In this document: positions 27,632 to 37,593 of the stretch, piece after piece
Position numbering within the stretch: the first letter of the stretch is position 1
Layout: each line of letters opens with the position of its first letter
Source: an uncultured Gammaproteobacteria bacterium
GTDB lineage: Bacteria; Pseudomonadota; Gammaproteobacteria; Steroidobacterales; GCA-2729495
NCBI GenBank assembly: GCA_937921935.1
Contig: CAKZWQ010000026.1
Span: forward strand, 41,005 to 105,004
Length of the DNA: 64,000 bases
Direction of reading: 5' to 3'
Made by a program: the position numbers and the translations under genes
Notes under the pieces: model-generated
Seen by the model: the letters and a program-made list of their open reading frames with translations, nothing else
What the model was told of the DNA's origin: nothing
Database searches by the model: none

Positions 27632-28966
27632 ATGCTGTCAAAGCGCGTCAAGATCGACACGATGGATCTGGAGAAGGGTATGTTCGTGGCCCTTCTTGAC
27701 CGTCCGTGGCTCGAGACACCGTTCCTTTTCCAGGGCTTCGAGATCCGCGAAGCAAGCGAAATAGGTCTCCTGAGGAAGTTCTGCAAGCATGTCTATGTGG
27801 ATACCGGACGCGGTTCTGTATCCAAGGATCTACTCGAGCGAGCGCAAAGCTCGACCGGCAAGGGCAGGGAGGACCCCTTCATCAATGCCCAGGGGCGGGT
27901 CAATGGACGCAAACCGCAAACCCTCTGGATGCGCATTCTGCGGTTCTTGAGTCGTTTCGATCCCACTGGTCGTTTGGCTGCGCGCCTGAATGGCGTTCGT
28001 CATTACGAAAATCAGGTGAGCACTCAGGAAGAGGCCCCGGCTGCGGCGCATGCCTATGGCGTTGCCGTCCACGCCATGAACGATATCCTGGAGGAGTTGC
28101 GTAAAGGCTCAGGCATAGAAGTCGACAAGGTTAAGCAAGCCGTTTCACCCATGATCGACAGTGTGCTGCGCAACCAGGACGCCATGGGCTGGCTGGTTTG
28201 TCTGCGCAAGCGCGATGAGTACGCTTACAACCATTCCATCGCCAGCTCGGTGTGGGCGCTGGTGCTTGGCCGGCATCTGGGTTTCGATCGGAGCGGTCTG
28301 CAGACGCTGGCCATGGGCGGCATGCTGCTGGACGTTGGCAAGGTCCATATTCCCGAATCCATTAGCGGCAAAAGCGGCCCGCTGGAGACGCAGGAAATGG
28401 AAATCATGCGCTCGCACGTGGATTATGGGATGGCGTTGGCAAAGAAATCGCCGGGCATCAACCAGGACATCCTGGACATGATTCTCAGCCACCATGAGCG
28501 ACATGATGGCTCGGGTTACCCCCGGGGCCTCGCCGGCAACGACATTCCCGTCTATGGGCGCATAGCGGGCATCGTCGATTGCTACGACGCGATGATTACT
28601 CAGCGACCATGGGCGGAGTCGAAGTCTTCCTACGACGCGGTGCGGGAACTGAATCTGCTGGCTGGCCAGCAGTTCCAGCGCGAGCTCGTCGAACAATTTG
28701 TGCAGGCCCTGGGCATGTTTCCGACAGGAACTATCGTCGAGCTCAATACCGGTGAAGTGGGCATTGTGGTTGAGCAGAACCGCGTCCGGCGCCTGCGGCC
28801 AAAAGTCATGTTGCTGCTGGATGCTGAACAGAAGCCTGTCTCGACGTCCAATGTCATGGATCTCAAACGGCTGCCTGGTGATGAGGGTAATGACCGGGCT
28901 CGGTGGATTGTTAAGGGCCATGAAGCCGGCGCCTTCGGCATTGATCCGAAGGATTTCTTTCACTAG
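27632..28966 (+). CDS. DUF3391/HD-GYP domain protein with altered HD motif
   Basis: 444 residues. DUF3391 (about 1-130) begins KRVKIDTMDLEKGMFVA. The HD-GYP domain (about 170-380) keeps NHSIASSVWALVLG, HHERHDGSGYPRG near 287-299 and the RIAGIVDCYDAM segment. The signature HD is LD (LLDVGK, Leu233-Asp234): the metal-ligand His is missing. HD-GYP proteins break c-di-GMP to pGpG/GMP; loss of that His should weaken or abolish activity or leave a binding role. It lies 14 bases before an EAL gene, a c-di-GMP pair. Confidence 0.88.
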   Translation: MLSKRVKIDTMDLEKGMFVALLDRPWLETPFLFQGFEIREASEIGLLRKFCKHVYVDTGRGSVSKDLLERAQSSTGKGREDPFINAQGRVNGRKPQTLWMRILRFLSRFDPTGRLAARLNGVRHYENQVSTQEEAPAAAHAYGVAVHAMNDILEELRKGSGIEVDKVKQAVSPMIDSVLRNQDAMGWLVCLRKRDEYAYNHSIASSVWALVLGRHLGFDRSGLQTLAMGGMLLDVGKVHIPESISGKSGPLETQEMEIMRSHVDYGMALAKKSPGINQDILDMILSHHERHDGSGYPRGLAGNDIPVYGRIAGIVDCYDAMITQRPWAESKSSYDAVRELNLLAGQQFQRELVEQFVQALGMFPTGTIVELNTGEVGIVVEQNRVRRLRPKVMLLLDAEQKPVSTSNVMDLKRLPGDEGNDRARWIVKGHEAGAFGIDPKDFFH

Positions 28967-28980
28967 GCCTGCGGTGATCC

Positions 28981-30276
28981 ATGAGCACCGTCAGCACGCC
29001 GCAATTACGCTTTTCATTTCTGCTGCGCGAGATAGAAAACCTCAGTGCCGTGCGCGGTGTGCGTTCACTGGGCATGGTTTTGATCCGGCTGGCGGGACTG
29101 CAGGCAGTTAATCAATCCCATGGCTACAGTGCCGGTGATCAATTACTGGAAGACTTCGGCCGACGACTGCGAACCATCGCCCGCCCTCAGGACAAGGTTT
29201 ACCAGATCAATGGCACAACCTTCGCCTTTCTGATTCATAACCCTTCCCACCAGGGCCATGCGGTGCTTGGTGCCGAGCGGATCGCCCGCGAGGCTCGCGT
29301 GGCCCTGGAGCTGCCGACCGGCCGGATGCGCCTGAGCGCCCATATGGGCGTGTCGCTGATGCCTGAGTCGGCAGCCGACGCTGCAAGCCTGTTGCACCAG
29401 TGCGAGCGGGCTGTCGCCGAATCAAGGGAGCTCGACGAGCCCTACACAGTTTATACGCGGGAACTGGGGACGAACCTGGGTAGCAGCTCTGAGCAGTCGG
29501 CTTTCGATGTAGACGAGGTGCTACAGAAAAATGAGCTGGAGCTTTATTACCAGCCAAAAGTGGATTTGCGGTCCGGGCGTCTGTCCGGTGCGGAAGCACT
29601 GGTTCGCTGGGACAGCCCGACCAATGGCATTGTGTCGCCGGGGGTTTTTATGCCCGCCATTGAAAACAGCCGCGGCATTCACGCACTGTTCGCCTTTACA
29701 TTGAATGCAGCTTTGCGTTGTGCCTGCGAGTGGGCGCACAAGGTGCCCGATTTCAAGATGGCGGTGAATATGTCGCCGGGTAATCTTGAAGATCCGGATC
29801 TGATCGAGGCCATCGCTGATGCGCTCGGGGTCTGGGGCCTGGCGCCCGAGCAACTGGTCCTTGAAATTACCGAGACCGCGTTGATGCGCGATGCGCGCAC
29901 CAGCGCGCTGAAACTGGCGGAGTTAAAGGCTTTGGGGGTGCGGCTGGCCATCGATGATTTTGGTACCGGGCATGCCAGTCTCTCCTATCTGCGAGATCTG
30001 CCTGCTGATGAACTTAAGATCGATCGCAGTTTTGTCGCTCCTGTGCTGTCCAGCGAACGGGACAGGCGGATCGTCGGTTCGGTGATTCAGCTTGCTCATG
30101 CAGTCAATATGGAAGTGGTTGCCGAGGGCATCGAGGATGCCGAGGCCATGCAGGTGCTGCTGGGCATGAACTGCGATGTCGGGCAGGGCTTCTACTTTGG
30201 TGCGCCGATTCCGGCGGATCAGTTTCATGCCGAGTGGGTCGCCCGCTTCGCGCAATCCAGCAAAGCTCGCGCCTGA
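28981..30276 (+). CDS. Degenerate-GGDEF/EAL c-di-GMP phosphodiesterase
   Basis: 431 residues. The N-terminal GGDEF-like domain (about 15-155) has INGTTFAF where the active site should be, so it cannot make c-di-GMP. The EAL domain (about 180-425) looks complete: EALVRW near 205, VNMSPG, EITETALM, DDFGTGHASLSYL, KIDRSFV and VVAEGIED. It should hydrolyse c-di-GMP. No sensor or membrane segment is seen. It follows the HD-GYP gene closely, so both likely share a transcript. Confidence 0.92.
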   Translation: MSTVSTPQLRFSFLLREIENLSAVRGVRSLGMVLIRLAGLQAVNQSHGYSAGDQLLEDFGRRLRTIARPQDKVYQINGTTFAFLIHNPSHQGHAVLGAERIAREARVALELPTGRMRLSAHMGVSLMPESAADAASLLHQCERAVAESRELDEPYTVYTRELGTNLGSSSEQSAFDVDEVLQKNELELYYQPKVDLRSGRLSGAEALVRWDSPTNGIVSPGVFMPAIENSRGIHALFAFTLNAALRCACEWAHKVPDFKMAVNMSPGNLEDPDLIEAIADALGVWGLAPEQLVLEITETALMRDARTSALKLAELKALGVRLAIDDFGTGHASLSYLRDLPADELKIDRSFVAPVLSSERDRRIVGSVIQLAHAVNMEVVAEGIEDAEAMQVLLGMNCDVGQGFYFGAPIPADQFHAEWVARFAQSSKARA

Positions 30277-30350
30277 GTGACAGTCTCGCCGCGCCTGCCG
30301 GCGTCAAGCCACAAGGTGTATGGTGCGCTAATGGCAGGCTGGATCCATCC

Positions 30351-31091
30351 ATGAGCCGACTTAAGGCAAAGCCCGGCAGCGTCCTGCGGCGCCGCGGCTG
30401 GCCGGGTTTGGTCTTCGCCACGCTTGGCTTGCTGCTGCTGACTGCTTGCACGCCCCCGGAACCGGCAATAGTTCCGGGAGAAGAACCGCCCACCGGGCGC
30501 GTATCTCCCGACGCCCGCCTTTTTGAATTGATCCCCGGGGATTCCTGGCTGAGGATTCTGGTCTATCGGGAGGGTGCCCTGGCTGCCTTGGGACATAACC
30601 ATGTCATCAGTACCACGGCCATCAGCGGTGAGCTCGCCCTGGGATCAACGCCCGCTCGCTCTGCTATCAATCTGGAGTTCCCCGTGGCCTCCCTGACCGT
30701 GGACTTGCCCGAGCTGCGCGATACTGAAGGCGAAGACTTTCCGGGTGAGCTGGATCAGGCCTCCATCGAGGGGACCCGCGACAACATGCTCGGGGACAAG
30801 GTCCTGGCCGCCACGCGCTTTCCCTTCATCCAGCTGCGCAGCCGCAGTATTGCCGGTGATTACCCGGACCTGACTCTGTTGATGGATGTTAGCGTCCGGG
30901 ATCAGACAACCCGTGTGACTGTACCTGCCAGCGTTACGATAGACGCCAACGAGGTCGTCGCCGAAGGCAGTCTGAAGTTGTTACAGACCGGTCTTGGCAT
31001 GCAGCCGTTTAGCGTCGCCTTCGGTGCCTTGTCCGTTCGTGATGAAATGCAGCTGAAATTTCGTCTGATCGCCCGGGCAAAACCTGACTAG
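30351..31091 (+). CDS. YceI-like lipoprotein
   Basis: 246 residues from the ATG at 30351. A basic start precedes a lipobox LLLTACT. The YceI-like domain reads WLRILVYREGALAALGHNHVI, EFPVASLTVDLPELR, RDNMLGDKVLAATRFPFIQL and FSVAFGALSVRDEMQLKF. The fold is a lipocalin-like barrel that binds long isoprenoid or fatty chains in some members. The sequence is more divergent than true YceI. A gap of 123 bases separates it from the exporter genes. Confidence 0.8.
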   Translation: MSRLKAKPGSVLRRRGWPGLVFATLGLLLLTACTPPEPAIVPGEEPPTGRVSPDARLFELIPGDSWLRILVYREGALAALGHNHVISTTAISGELALGSTPARSAINLEFPVASLTVDLPELRDTEGEDFPGELDQASIEGTRDNMLGDKVLAATRFPFIQLRSRSIAGDYPDLTLLMDVSVRDQTTRVTVPASVTIDANEVVAEGSLKLLQTGLGMQPFSVAFGALSVRDEMQLKFRLIARAKPD

Positions 31092-31214
31092 TTCGGTCAG
31101 GGTTGGGCTGCGGGGCTGCTGGCGCTATTCCCGGCATGGTGGAAGTTACGGACGCGACTGCCGGCCGAGCCCCGCTATAATCGCCCGCTGTGCCTGCCGG
31201 CCTTACAGGATCTG

Positions 31215-32345
31215 GTGTTGAAGCCGAAAGTTCTGCTCTTAGTGCTCTTAGTGGTAGTTGTCGCTGCTGCCGTGACTTGGTCCATGCGACCTCAGGCAGT
31301 GGTGGTATCCCTGGTCACAGCTGAGCTGGGCGAAGTTCGCGCGACGGTAGCCAATACTCGTGCCGGTACGGTTGATGCCTGCCGCCGGGCCGGACTTTCC
31401 CCGGCCCTGGGTGGCCAGATGTCCCTGCTTAATGTGGAGGAGGGCCAGACCGTCACGGCGAATCAGATCCTGCTGGAACTGTGGAACGAGGATCTGAAGG
31501 CTGAAGTTTTGCTCTCGCGTCGTGATGCGGTGGCCGCCAAGGGTCGTGCGAAGGAGGCTTGTGTGCGTGCCGATGTGGCCGGACGTGAGGCAAAGCGCCT
31601 GAATCGCCTGCGCGAACGCGGCCTGGTCTCGGAAGAAGAAGTAGACCTGGCCGACGGTGAGGCCGATGCCACGAGGGCGGCTTGCAATGCTGCCAAAGAA
31701 AATACCCGCGTCAGTGAGGCCCAGGTCGACGTATCTCTGGCGCGCCTGGAGCGCACTATCCTCAGAGCGCCTTTTGACGGTGTCGTCGCGGAGATCAACG
31801 GCGAGCTGGGCGAGTTCGTGACGCCATCGCCCCTGGGCGTAGCCACACCGCCGACGGTGGACTTGATTGATGACGCTTGTCTTTACATTAGTGCTCCCAT
31901 CGACGAAGTCGATGCACCGGCGGTGCGCGAAGGTCAGTCGGCATTTGTCACCATGGATGCCTTTCCCGACAAGCGCTTCGCGGGCGTCGTCCGGCGCGTT
32001 GCGCCCTACGTGCTCGACCAGGAAAAGCAGGCGCGCACGGTGGAGATCGAGGTCGAGATCACCGATCGTGGCAACAGCAACCTGCTGCCCGGTTACAGCG
32101 CGGACGTCGAGGTGCTGCTGGATGCCCGCAATGAAGTATTGCGGGTCCCGACACAGGTCATCATGGAAGGCGGTCGCGTGATGGTGCTCGATGCCGAAGG
32201 AATTCTTGAATCGCGCCAGGTCAGCAGGGGCCTGGCCAACTGGGAACATACCCAGATCGTCGATGGCCTGGTTGCCGGCGAGCGTGTGGTGCTGTCCGTC
32301 GACCGTGAAGGCGTAGTTGAGGGTGCGGCGGCAGTCGCCGAGTAA
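31215..32345 (+). CDS. Periplasmic adaptor of a MacAB-like exporter (HlyD/MFP family)
   Basis: 376 residues from a GTG start. The first helix (VLLLVLLVVVVAAAVTW) anchors it. Lipoyl halves flank a coiled-coil hairpin (about 95-175), and ILRAPFDGVVAEINGELGEFV is the typical second lipoyl segment; a beta-barrel and membrane-proximal domain follow. It joins an inner-membrane pump to an outer-membrane channel. The ATPase gene starts 3 bases after its stop. No TolC-like gene is in the window. Confidence 0.9.
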   Translation: MLKPKVLLLVLLVVVVAAAVTWSMRPQAVVVSLVTAELGEVRATVANTRAGTVDACRRAGLSPALGGQMSLLNVEEGQTVTANQILLELWNEDLKAEVLLSRRDAVAAKGRAKEACVRADVAGREAKRLNRLRERGLVSEEEVDLADGEADATRAACNAAKENTRVSEAQVDVSLARLERTILRAPFDGVVAEINGELGEFVTPSPLGVATPPTVDLIDDACLYISAPIDEVDAPAVREGQSAFVTMDAFPDKRFAGVVRRVAPYVLDQEKQARTVEIEVEITDRGNSNLLPGYSADVEVLLDARNEVLRVPTQVIMEGGRVMVLDAEGILESRQVSRGLANWEHTQIVDGLVAGERVVLSVDREGVVEGAAAVAE

Positions 32346-32348
32346 AGC

Positions 32349-33025
<677 letters not shown>

Positions 33026-33029
<4 letters not shown>

Positions 33030-34234
33030 GAGTTCTGGATTGCAACAAGATGGCCGGCGGGGCCCTGGTGCGCTATCCCGGACGTACCTTCATGATGCTG
33101 CTGGCCACCGCCATCGGGGTGGCGGCCGTGCTGGTGCTGACTTCCCTGGGTGAGGCAGCCCGCCGTTTCGTCACAGACGAATTTCAATCCCTGGGGACCC
33201 ACCTGGTGATTGTGATTCCCGGGCGTTCTGAAACCAGCGGCGCCAATCCGGCCATGATGATCGCGGAGACGCCCCGTGACCTGACCCTCGATGATGCGCG
33301 GGCCGTGCTGCGCAGTCCTCATGTCGCCCGGCTGGCACCCGTGGTGGTCGGTGCAGCCTCTGTATCCCGCGGCAGTCTGGAGCGTGAAATCAGCGTCATC
33401 GGGACCACGCCCGAGTTTCGAAAAATTCGCGAATGGCGTATGCGCCTGGGCGAATTCCTGCCCAATGTCACCATGGAACGCGGCGCGCCGCTGTGCGTGA
33501 TCGGCGCCAAGGTGCGCACGGAAATTTTTGGCACTGACCCGCCCCTGGGGCAATGGCTGCGAGTGGGCGACCGTCGCTGCCGCGTCAGCGGCGTGCTGGC
33601 GCCCGAAGGCACTTCCGTGATGATCGATGTGAACGAAGTGGTCATCATTCCGGTGATAGATGCCCAGGCCCTGTTCAATTCTCCCGGGCTGTTTCGCATC
33701 GTCCTGCAGGCGACCAGTCGCGAAGCCATGCCCCTGGCCCAGGCTGATGCAAAACGCATCATCGCCGAGCGCCACTACGGTGAAGAAGATGTCACGGTCA
33801 TTACGCAGGATGCTGTGCTCAGCACCTTCGATGGAATTTTCGGCACCCTGACCATGGCCCTGGGCGGAATCGCCGCCATTAGCCTGGTGGTGGCCGGCGT
33901 ACTCATCATGAATGTCATGCTGGTGGCTGTCAGCCAGCGCACCGCCGAGGTTGGTTTGCTGAAAGCCCTGGGGGCTACCCGCCGGCAAATCATCGCCTTG
34001 TTCCTGACAGAAGCTTTTTTTCTGGCTGCGCTGGGCGCCTTGGTCGGCTTGCTTCTCGGCTATGGCATCGTGGCGGCCATGCGCGTTTTTTACGACACCC
34101 TGGATTTTGTTCCGCCCCTGTGGGCCGCCGCCGGGGCGCTGTTGGTTGCCATGGCCTGCGGCATCTTTTTTGGAATTTTGCCGGCGCGTCGCGCGGCGGA
34201 CCTGGATCCTATCCAGGCCCTGATGGGCCGCTGA
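33026..34234 (+). CDS. MacB-type ABC permease, first copy
   Basis: 402 residues with the FtsX/MacB layout: one N-terminal helix (about 27-45), a large periplasmic domain (about 48-270), and three C-terminal helices beginning MALGGIAAISLVVAGVLIMN. The block SQRTAEVGLLKALGATRRQI is the coupling segment that meets the ATPase. It probably pairs with the second permease, encoded 2 bases later, as a heterodimer, because the ATPase is a separate gene rather than fused as in MacB. Confidence 0.93.
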
Positions 34235-34236
34235 GC

Positions 34237-35436
34237 ATGGAAGTTGCCGATCTTGTCCGCTTTACCGCCCTGTCGGCACTGTCCCATCGACTGCGCAGTG
34301 CCCTGACTGCCCTGGGTATTGGTATCGGCGTTGCCGCGGTGGTCCTGCTCACTTCCATTGGTGAAGGCCTGCATCAATACATGCTCGCCGAGTTCACCCA
34401 GTTTGGCACGAACATTGTGGGTATTAATCCGGGCGTCAGTACCACCTTCGGCTCACCCACGGGCGTCCTGAATACCGAGCGGCCCCTGAGTATTGACGAT
34501 GCCGAAGCTCTCAAGCGGGTGCCCCGGGTCGTGGCCACCATGCCCGTTGTGCAGGGTAATGCGTCTGTCGAGGGCAACGGTCGTGAGCGGCGGGTCATGG
34601 TCAGTGGCGTGGGCACGGCAATGCCCCGGATTTTCCAGTTCAAGGTGTCTTTGGGGGAATTTTTACCCCCCGATGATCCCCGGGCACCACGTGCCTTCGC
34701 CGTCCTGGGCAGCAAGCTGCGCGATGAGCTTTACGGGGAAACTATCCCTGTGGGTGAGCGCATACGGATCGGCGGCGACCGGTACCGCATCATTGGTGTC
34801 ATGGAAGCCAAGGGAACCGTGCTCGGCTTCGACCTGGACGACACGGTTTACATCCCGGCGGCGCGCGGACTGGAGCTATTCAATCGTGACAGCCTGATGG
34901 AAGTGGACGTGCTCTATGCGGAAGGCGCCGGCGTTGAGGAAGTCCGAGAAGGCATTCGACGCATGCTGGTGGCCCGACATGGGGGTGAGGACTTCACCAT
35001 CACGACCCAGCAACAGATGCTTGACGTCCTTGGCTCCGTGCTGAATGTGGTGACCTTTGCCGTGGCTGCCCTGGGCAGTATCTCCTTGCTGGTGGGCGGT
35101 GTCGGCATCTTCACGATCATGACCATTGCCGTGCGCGAGCGAACCTTTGAAATTGGTCTGCTCCGGGCGCTGGGAGCCTTGCGTGGCCAGGTGCGCAATC
35201 TGTTCATCGGCGAGTCCATTTTACTGGCCGGAGTCGGGGGGCTGGCTGGTTTGTTGCTGGGAGCACTCATTATTGAATTCCTCAAACTGGTTTTTCCTGC
35301 CATGCCGGTTTCCTATTCCATTCCCTACGCCGTTGCGGCCGAGCTGCTGGCTATGCTGATAGGGCTCATTGCCGGTGTCTGGCCGGCTCAGCGCGCCGCG
35401 CGACTGGATCCGGTAGAGGCCTTGCGGGCGGAATGA
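34237..35436 (+). CDS. MacB-type ABC permease, second copy
   Basis: 399 residues from ATG 34237; the frame is open further upstream inside the first permease but that part is not family-like. Same layout as its neighbour: first helix in LTALGIGIGVAAVVLLTSIG, periplasmic domain, then the LGSISLLVGGVGIFTIMTI helix and the coupling block RERTFEIGLLRALGALRGQV. The two permeases differ clearly, so they are old duplicates, not a recent copy. The substrate is unknown (drugs, lipids or peptides in related pumps). Confidence 0.93.
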   Translation: MEVADLVRFTALSALSHRLRSALTALGIGIGVAAVVLLTSIGEGLHQYMLAEFTQFGTNIVGINPGVSTTFGSPTGVLNTERPLSIDDAEALKRVPRVVATMPVVQGNASVEGNGRERRVMVSGVGTAMPRIFQFKVSLGEFLPPDDPRAPRAFAVLGSKLRDELYGETIPVGERIRIGGDRYRIIGVMEAKGTVLGFDLDDTVYIPAARGLELFNRDSLMEVDVLYAEGAGVEEVREGIRRMLVARHGGEDFTITTQQQMLDVLGSVLNVVTFAVAALGSISLLVGGVGIFTIMTIAVRERTFEIGLLRALGALRGQVRNLFIGESILLAGVGGLAGLLLGALIIEFLKLVFPAMPVSYSIPYAVAAELLAMLIGLIAGVWPAQRAARLDPVEALRAE

Positions 35437-35807
35437 ATAGCAACCCCAACTGGCTTCTGGAAATGTTTGCCGCCCTGGATGCCGACGGCGTGCCGGGCCT
35501 TTTTCCCTGGCTGCATGACGACGTAAAATTTCGCTTCGCCGGCTATCCGCCCGGCCGGGGCGCGCAGGCTTTCGCAGACGCCTGGGATGCTATGTCAGCG
35601 CCCATCGCATCCATCAGCCATGAACTGGAGCAGATCTGGGAGCTGGGCGACGAGGCCATCTGCCGCGGCGAGGTGACCTACCGTCTGCACGACGGGCGCA
35701 AGGTGCGCACGCCGTTCGCGAACGTATTTCGGCTGCTTGACGGACGGATCAGTGAGTACCTGATCTATGTGGATGCATCCGCCGTCTTTGGTCCGGCGCC
35801 TGGCTAG
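35433..35807 (+). CDS. SnoaL/NTF2-like protein
   Basis: 124 residues forming one NTF2-like cone fold: WLLEMFAALDADGVPGLFPW, WLHDDVKFRFAGYPPGRGAQ, and strands ending FRLLDGRISEYLIYVDAS. Members are polyketide cyclases, isomerases or simple binding proteins; no assigned catalytic residue can be trusted here. The start overlaps the permease stop (ATGA), so it is translated with the exporter and may handle its substrate. That link is inference. Confidence 0.8.
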   Translation: MNSNPNWLLEMFAALDADGVPGLFPWLHDDVKFRFAGYPPGRGAQAFADAWDAMSAPIASISHELEQIWELGDEAICRGEVTYRLHDGRKVRTPFANVFRLLDGRISEYLIYVDASAVFGPAPG

Positions 35808-35845
35808 CTTGTCCGCCGGCCGCCCTGGCCGGTTAGCATTAGGCC

Positions 35846-36514
35846 ATGGAAGCTTTTGACCAGATTTATGCTCGCGCCTTGGCGCGCAAGGGCGAGTCGC
35901 AACTTGAGGCCTGGCTGCCGAAGCATCGCAGTGAACTGGCCTTAAAGCGTCTGCCGCCGGAACGTTACCTGTCGGAAATGAGTCGGGCCATTTTTTGCTC
36001 GGGTTTCGTTTGGAAAATCGTGGACTACAAGTGGCCCGGGATAGACGAGGCCCTGCACGGCTTTGATCCGGTTGCCTGTGCCTATCAGCCTGATGAAGCA
36101 ATCGAGGCATTGATGGGCGATACGCGAGTCATTCGCCACATGAAAAAGCTTCTTAGCGTTCGGGACAACGCGACCTTTATCCTGGACGTGGAACGCTCGC
36201 ACCAGAGTTTCGGCCGCTATATTGCTGAGTGGCCAACGACGGACATCATTGGCTTGCACGCAGCCCTGAAAAAACGGGGTAGTCGCCTGGGCGGGCGAAC
36301 GGGGGCCAATTTTCTGCGCCGCGTGGGCAAGGACACCTTTTGCCTGACACGGGATGTGGTGGGCGCCCTGGTTCGCCAGGGCGTGGTGGATCGCAACCCC
36401 ACGGCGAAGCGCGATCTGCAGCAGGTGCAGGATGCTTTTAATGAATGGCAGCAGCAGAGTGGTCGACCCCTGTGCGAAATTTCGCGGATCCTTTCCTGCA
36501 GCATTGCCGGCTGA
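35846..36514 (+). CDS. DNA-3-methyladenine glycosylase I family protein
   Basis: 222 residues of the Tag-like HhH glycosylase fold: YLSEMSRAIFCSGFVWKIVDYK, HGFDPVACAY, DTRVIRHMKKLLSVRDNA and the FLRRVGKDTFCLTRDVVGAL part. The Glu in YLSEM sits where the catalytic Glu of Tag lies. The N-terminal Cys and His that hold zinc in E. coli Tag are not present, so this is the more divergent branch. It would cut alkylated adenines from DNA. A gap of 317 bases follows. Confidence 0.8.
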   Translation: MEAFDQIYARALARKGESQLEAWLPKHRSELALKRLPPERYLSEMSRAIFCSGFVWKIVDYKWPGIDEALHGFDPVACAYQPDEAIEALMGDTRVIRHMKKLLSVRDNATFILDVERSHQSFGRYIAEWPTTDIIGLHAALKKRGSRLGGRTGANFLRRVGKDTFCLTRDVVGALVRQGVVDRNPTAKRDLQQVQDAFNEWQQQSGRPLCEISRILSCSIAG

Positions 36515-36831
36515 GGCTCAAAGGGCCATAAAAAGCCGGCTCGGACGGCAGGTTATTCAGCAGAATTACCCATCGTCCGGCCGGTTGAATCCACAGCGCC
36601 GACTGCGATGCCATGTGTTGGCGGCATGGGTCGCAACGGTAGGCAAAAGCTAGCACGCCTGACTGTGTATCAAAGCCAAGCTTTGACATAATCGCGATAT
36701 GCGTGGGTCCTGAAACCCGCGGCTTCGCCGGACAGACGTTGGCAAGGAGTTCTTGTGCTGCGAAGGCTACTGCGACAGGGTAGGTTTCAGACCAAAGCCA
36801 GCCCGGGCAATTTTCAGAACGGAGAGACTGA
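36515..36831 (+). other. Intergenic leader of the binding-protein gene, with inverted repeat
   Basis: No gene is seen. CAAAGC, CAA, GCTTTG (36671-36685) is a perfect 6-bp inverted repeat, and a CATAAT box (36687-36692) follows directly, as an operator next to a promoter would. About 140 bases of transcribed leader would remain before the start codon. Further G/C-rich pairs (GGGTCCTGAAACCC near 36705) lie in it. No known riboswitch is recognised. Confidence 0.3.
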
Positions 36832-37584
36832 ATGAAAACAATCTGGCAGGCCTGTCGCCGCTGCTGGCTGCCCTTCGTGGCTTCGGTGTTGCTGACGGGC
36901 CCGGCGCTGGGCCAGGACCTGCGCCTGGTTGCAACGGACTGGCCACCCTATGTGGATACCAGTATTACGCGAAACGGTGTCGCGCCCGCCCTGGTGCTGG
37001 CTGCCCTGCAGCGGGCCGGCTACAAGGTCACGCTGTTTATCTATGACTGGCCGCGAGCCCTGACGGCAACCCAGGCTGGTGACTTCGATGCCATTACTAC
37101 GCTCTGGTATACCGATGAGCGGGCCAAGACCATTGCCTTCACCGAGCCTTTCATCATGAATGAGCTGAAGTTCATGCGCCGCGCAGGCGATCAGGTTCAG
37201 GCCAATGAGCGGGAGGACCTGGTCGGGCTGCGCGTGGGTGTGGTTGAGGACTTTGCCTATGGCGCGCAGCCCTATGACACCACCGGTATTGAAGTTATCA
37301 GTGGCGGCAGTGTGGGCGAGAATGTCGAGAAGTTGCTGGCCGGTGAGGTCGATCTGATACTTGGCGACGGGATGGTGTTGCGTCACGAAGCGGACAAATT
37401 GCGCGCCGCCAAGAAGGTGGAGTTGCTGGCGCCCATTCTGGAGAGTCGCGGCTTACGTCTGGGTATCTCTCGCAAGCACGATGACCATGAGCAGATCGTG
37501 GCGGATTTCGATGCCGCGATTGCCGCCATGAAAGCCGACGGCACTTACAATAATATTCTAGGCCAGTATCGAATCAGCAATTAG
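36832..37584 (+). CDS. Amino-acid-type periplasmic solute-binding protein (SBP family 3)
   Basis: 250 residues with a signal peptide (cut near LGQD). The mature part opens LRLVATDWPPYVD, with the family 3 pattern continuing as FDAITTLWYTDERAKTIAFTEPF and LRVGVVEDFAYG. It lacks the strict Arg/Asp ligand pattern I would expect for simple amino-acid binders, resembling the stand-alone members that feed signalling or are of unknown ligand. No permease or ATPase gene is close. A GGAGAG ribosome site precedes the ATG. Confidence 0.85.
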   Translation: MKTIWQACRRCWLPFVASVLLTGPALGQDLRLVATDWPPYVDTSITRNGVAPALVLAALQRAGYKVTLFIYDWPRALTATQAGDFDAITTLWYTDERAKTIAFTEPFIMNELKFMRRAGDQVQANEREDLVGLRVGVVEDFAYGAQPYDTTGIEVISGGSVGENVEKLLAGEVDLILGDGMVLRHEADKLRAAKKVELLAPILESRGLRLGISRKHDDHEQIVADFDAAIAAMKADGTYNNILGQYRISN

Positions 37585-37593
37585 GGCGAGCGA

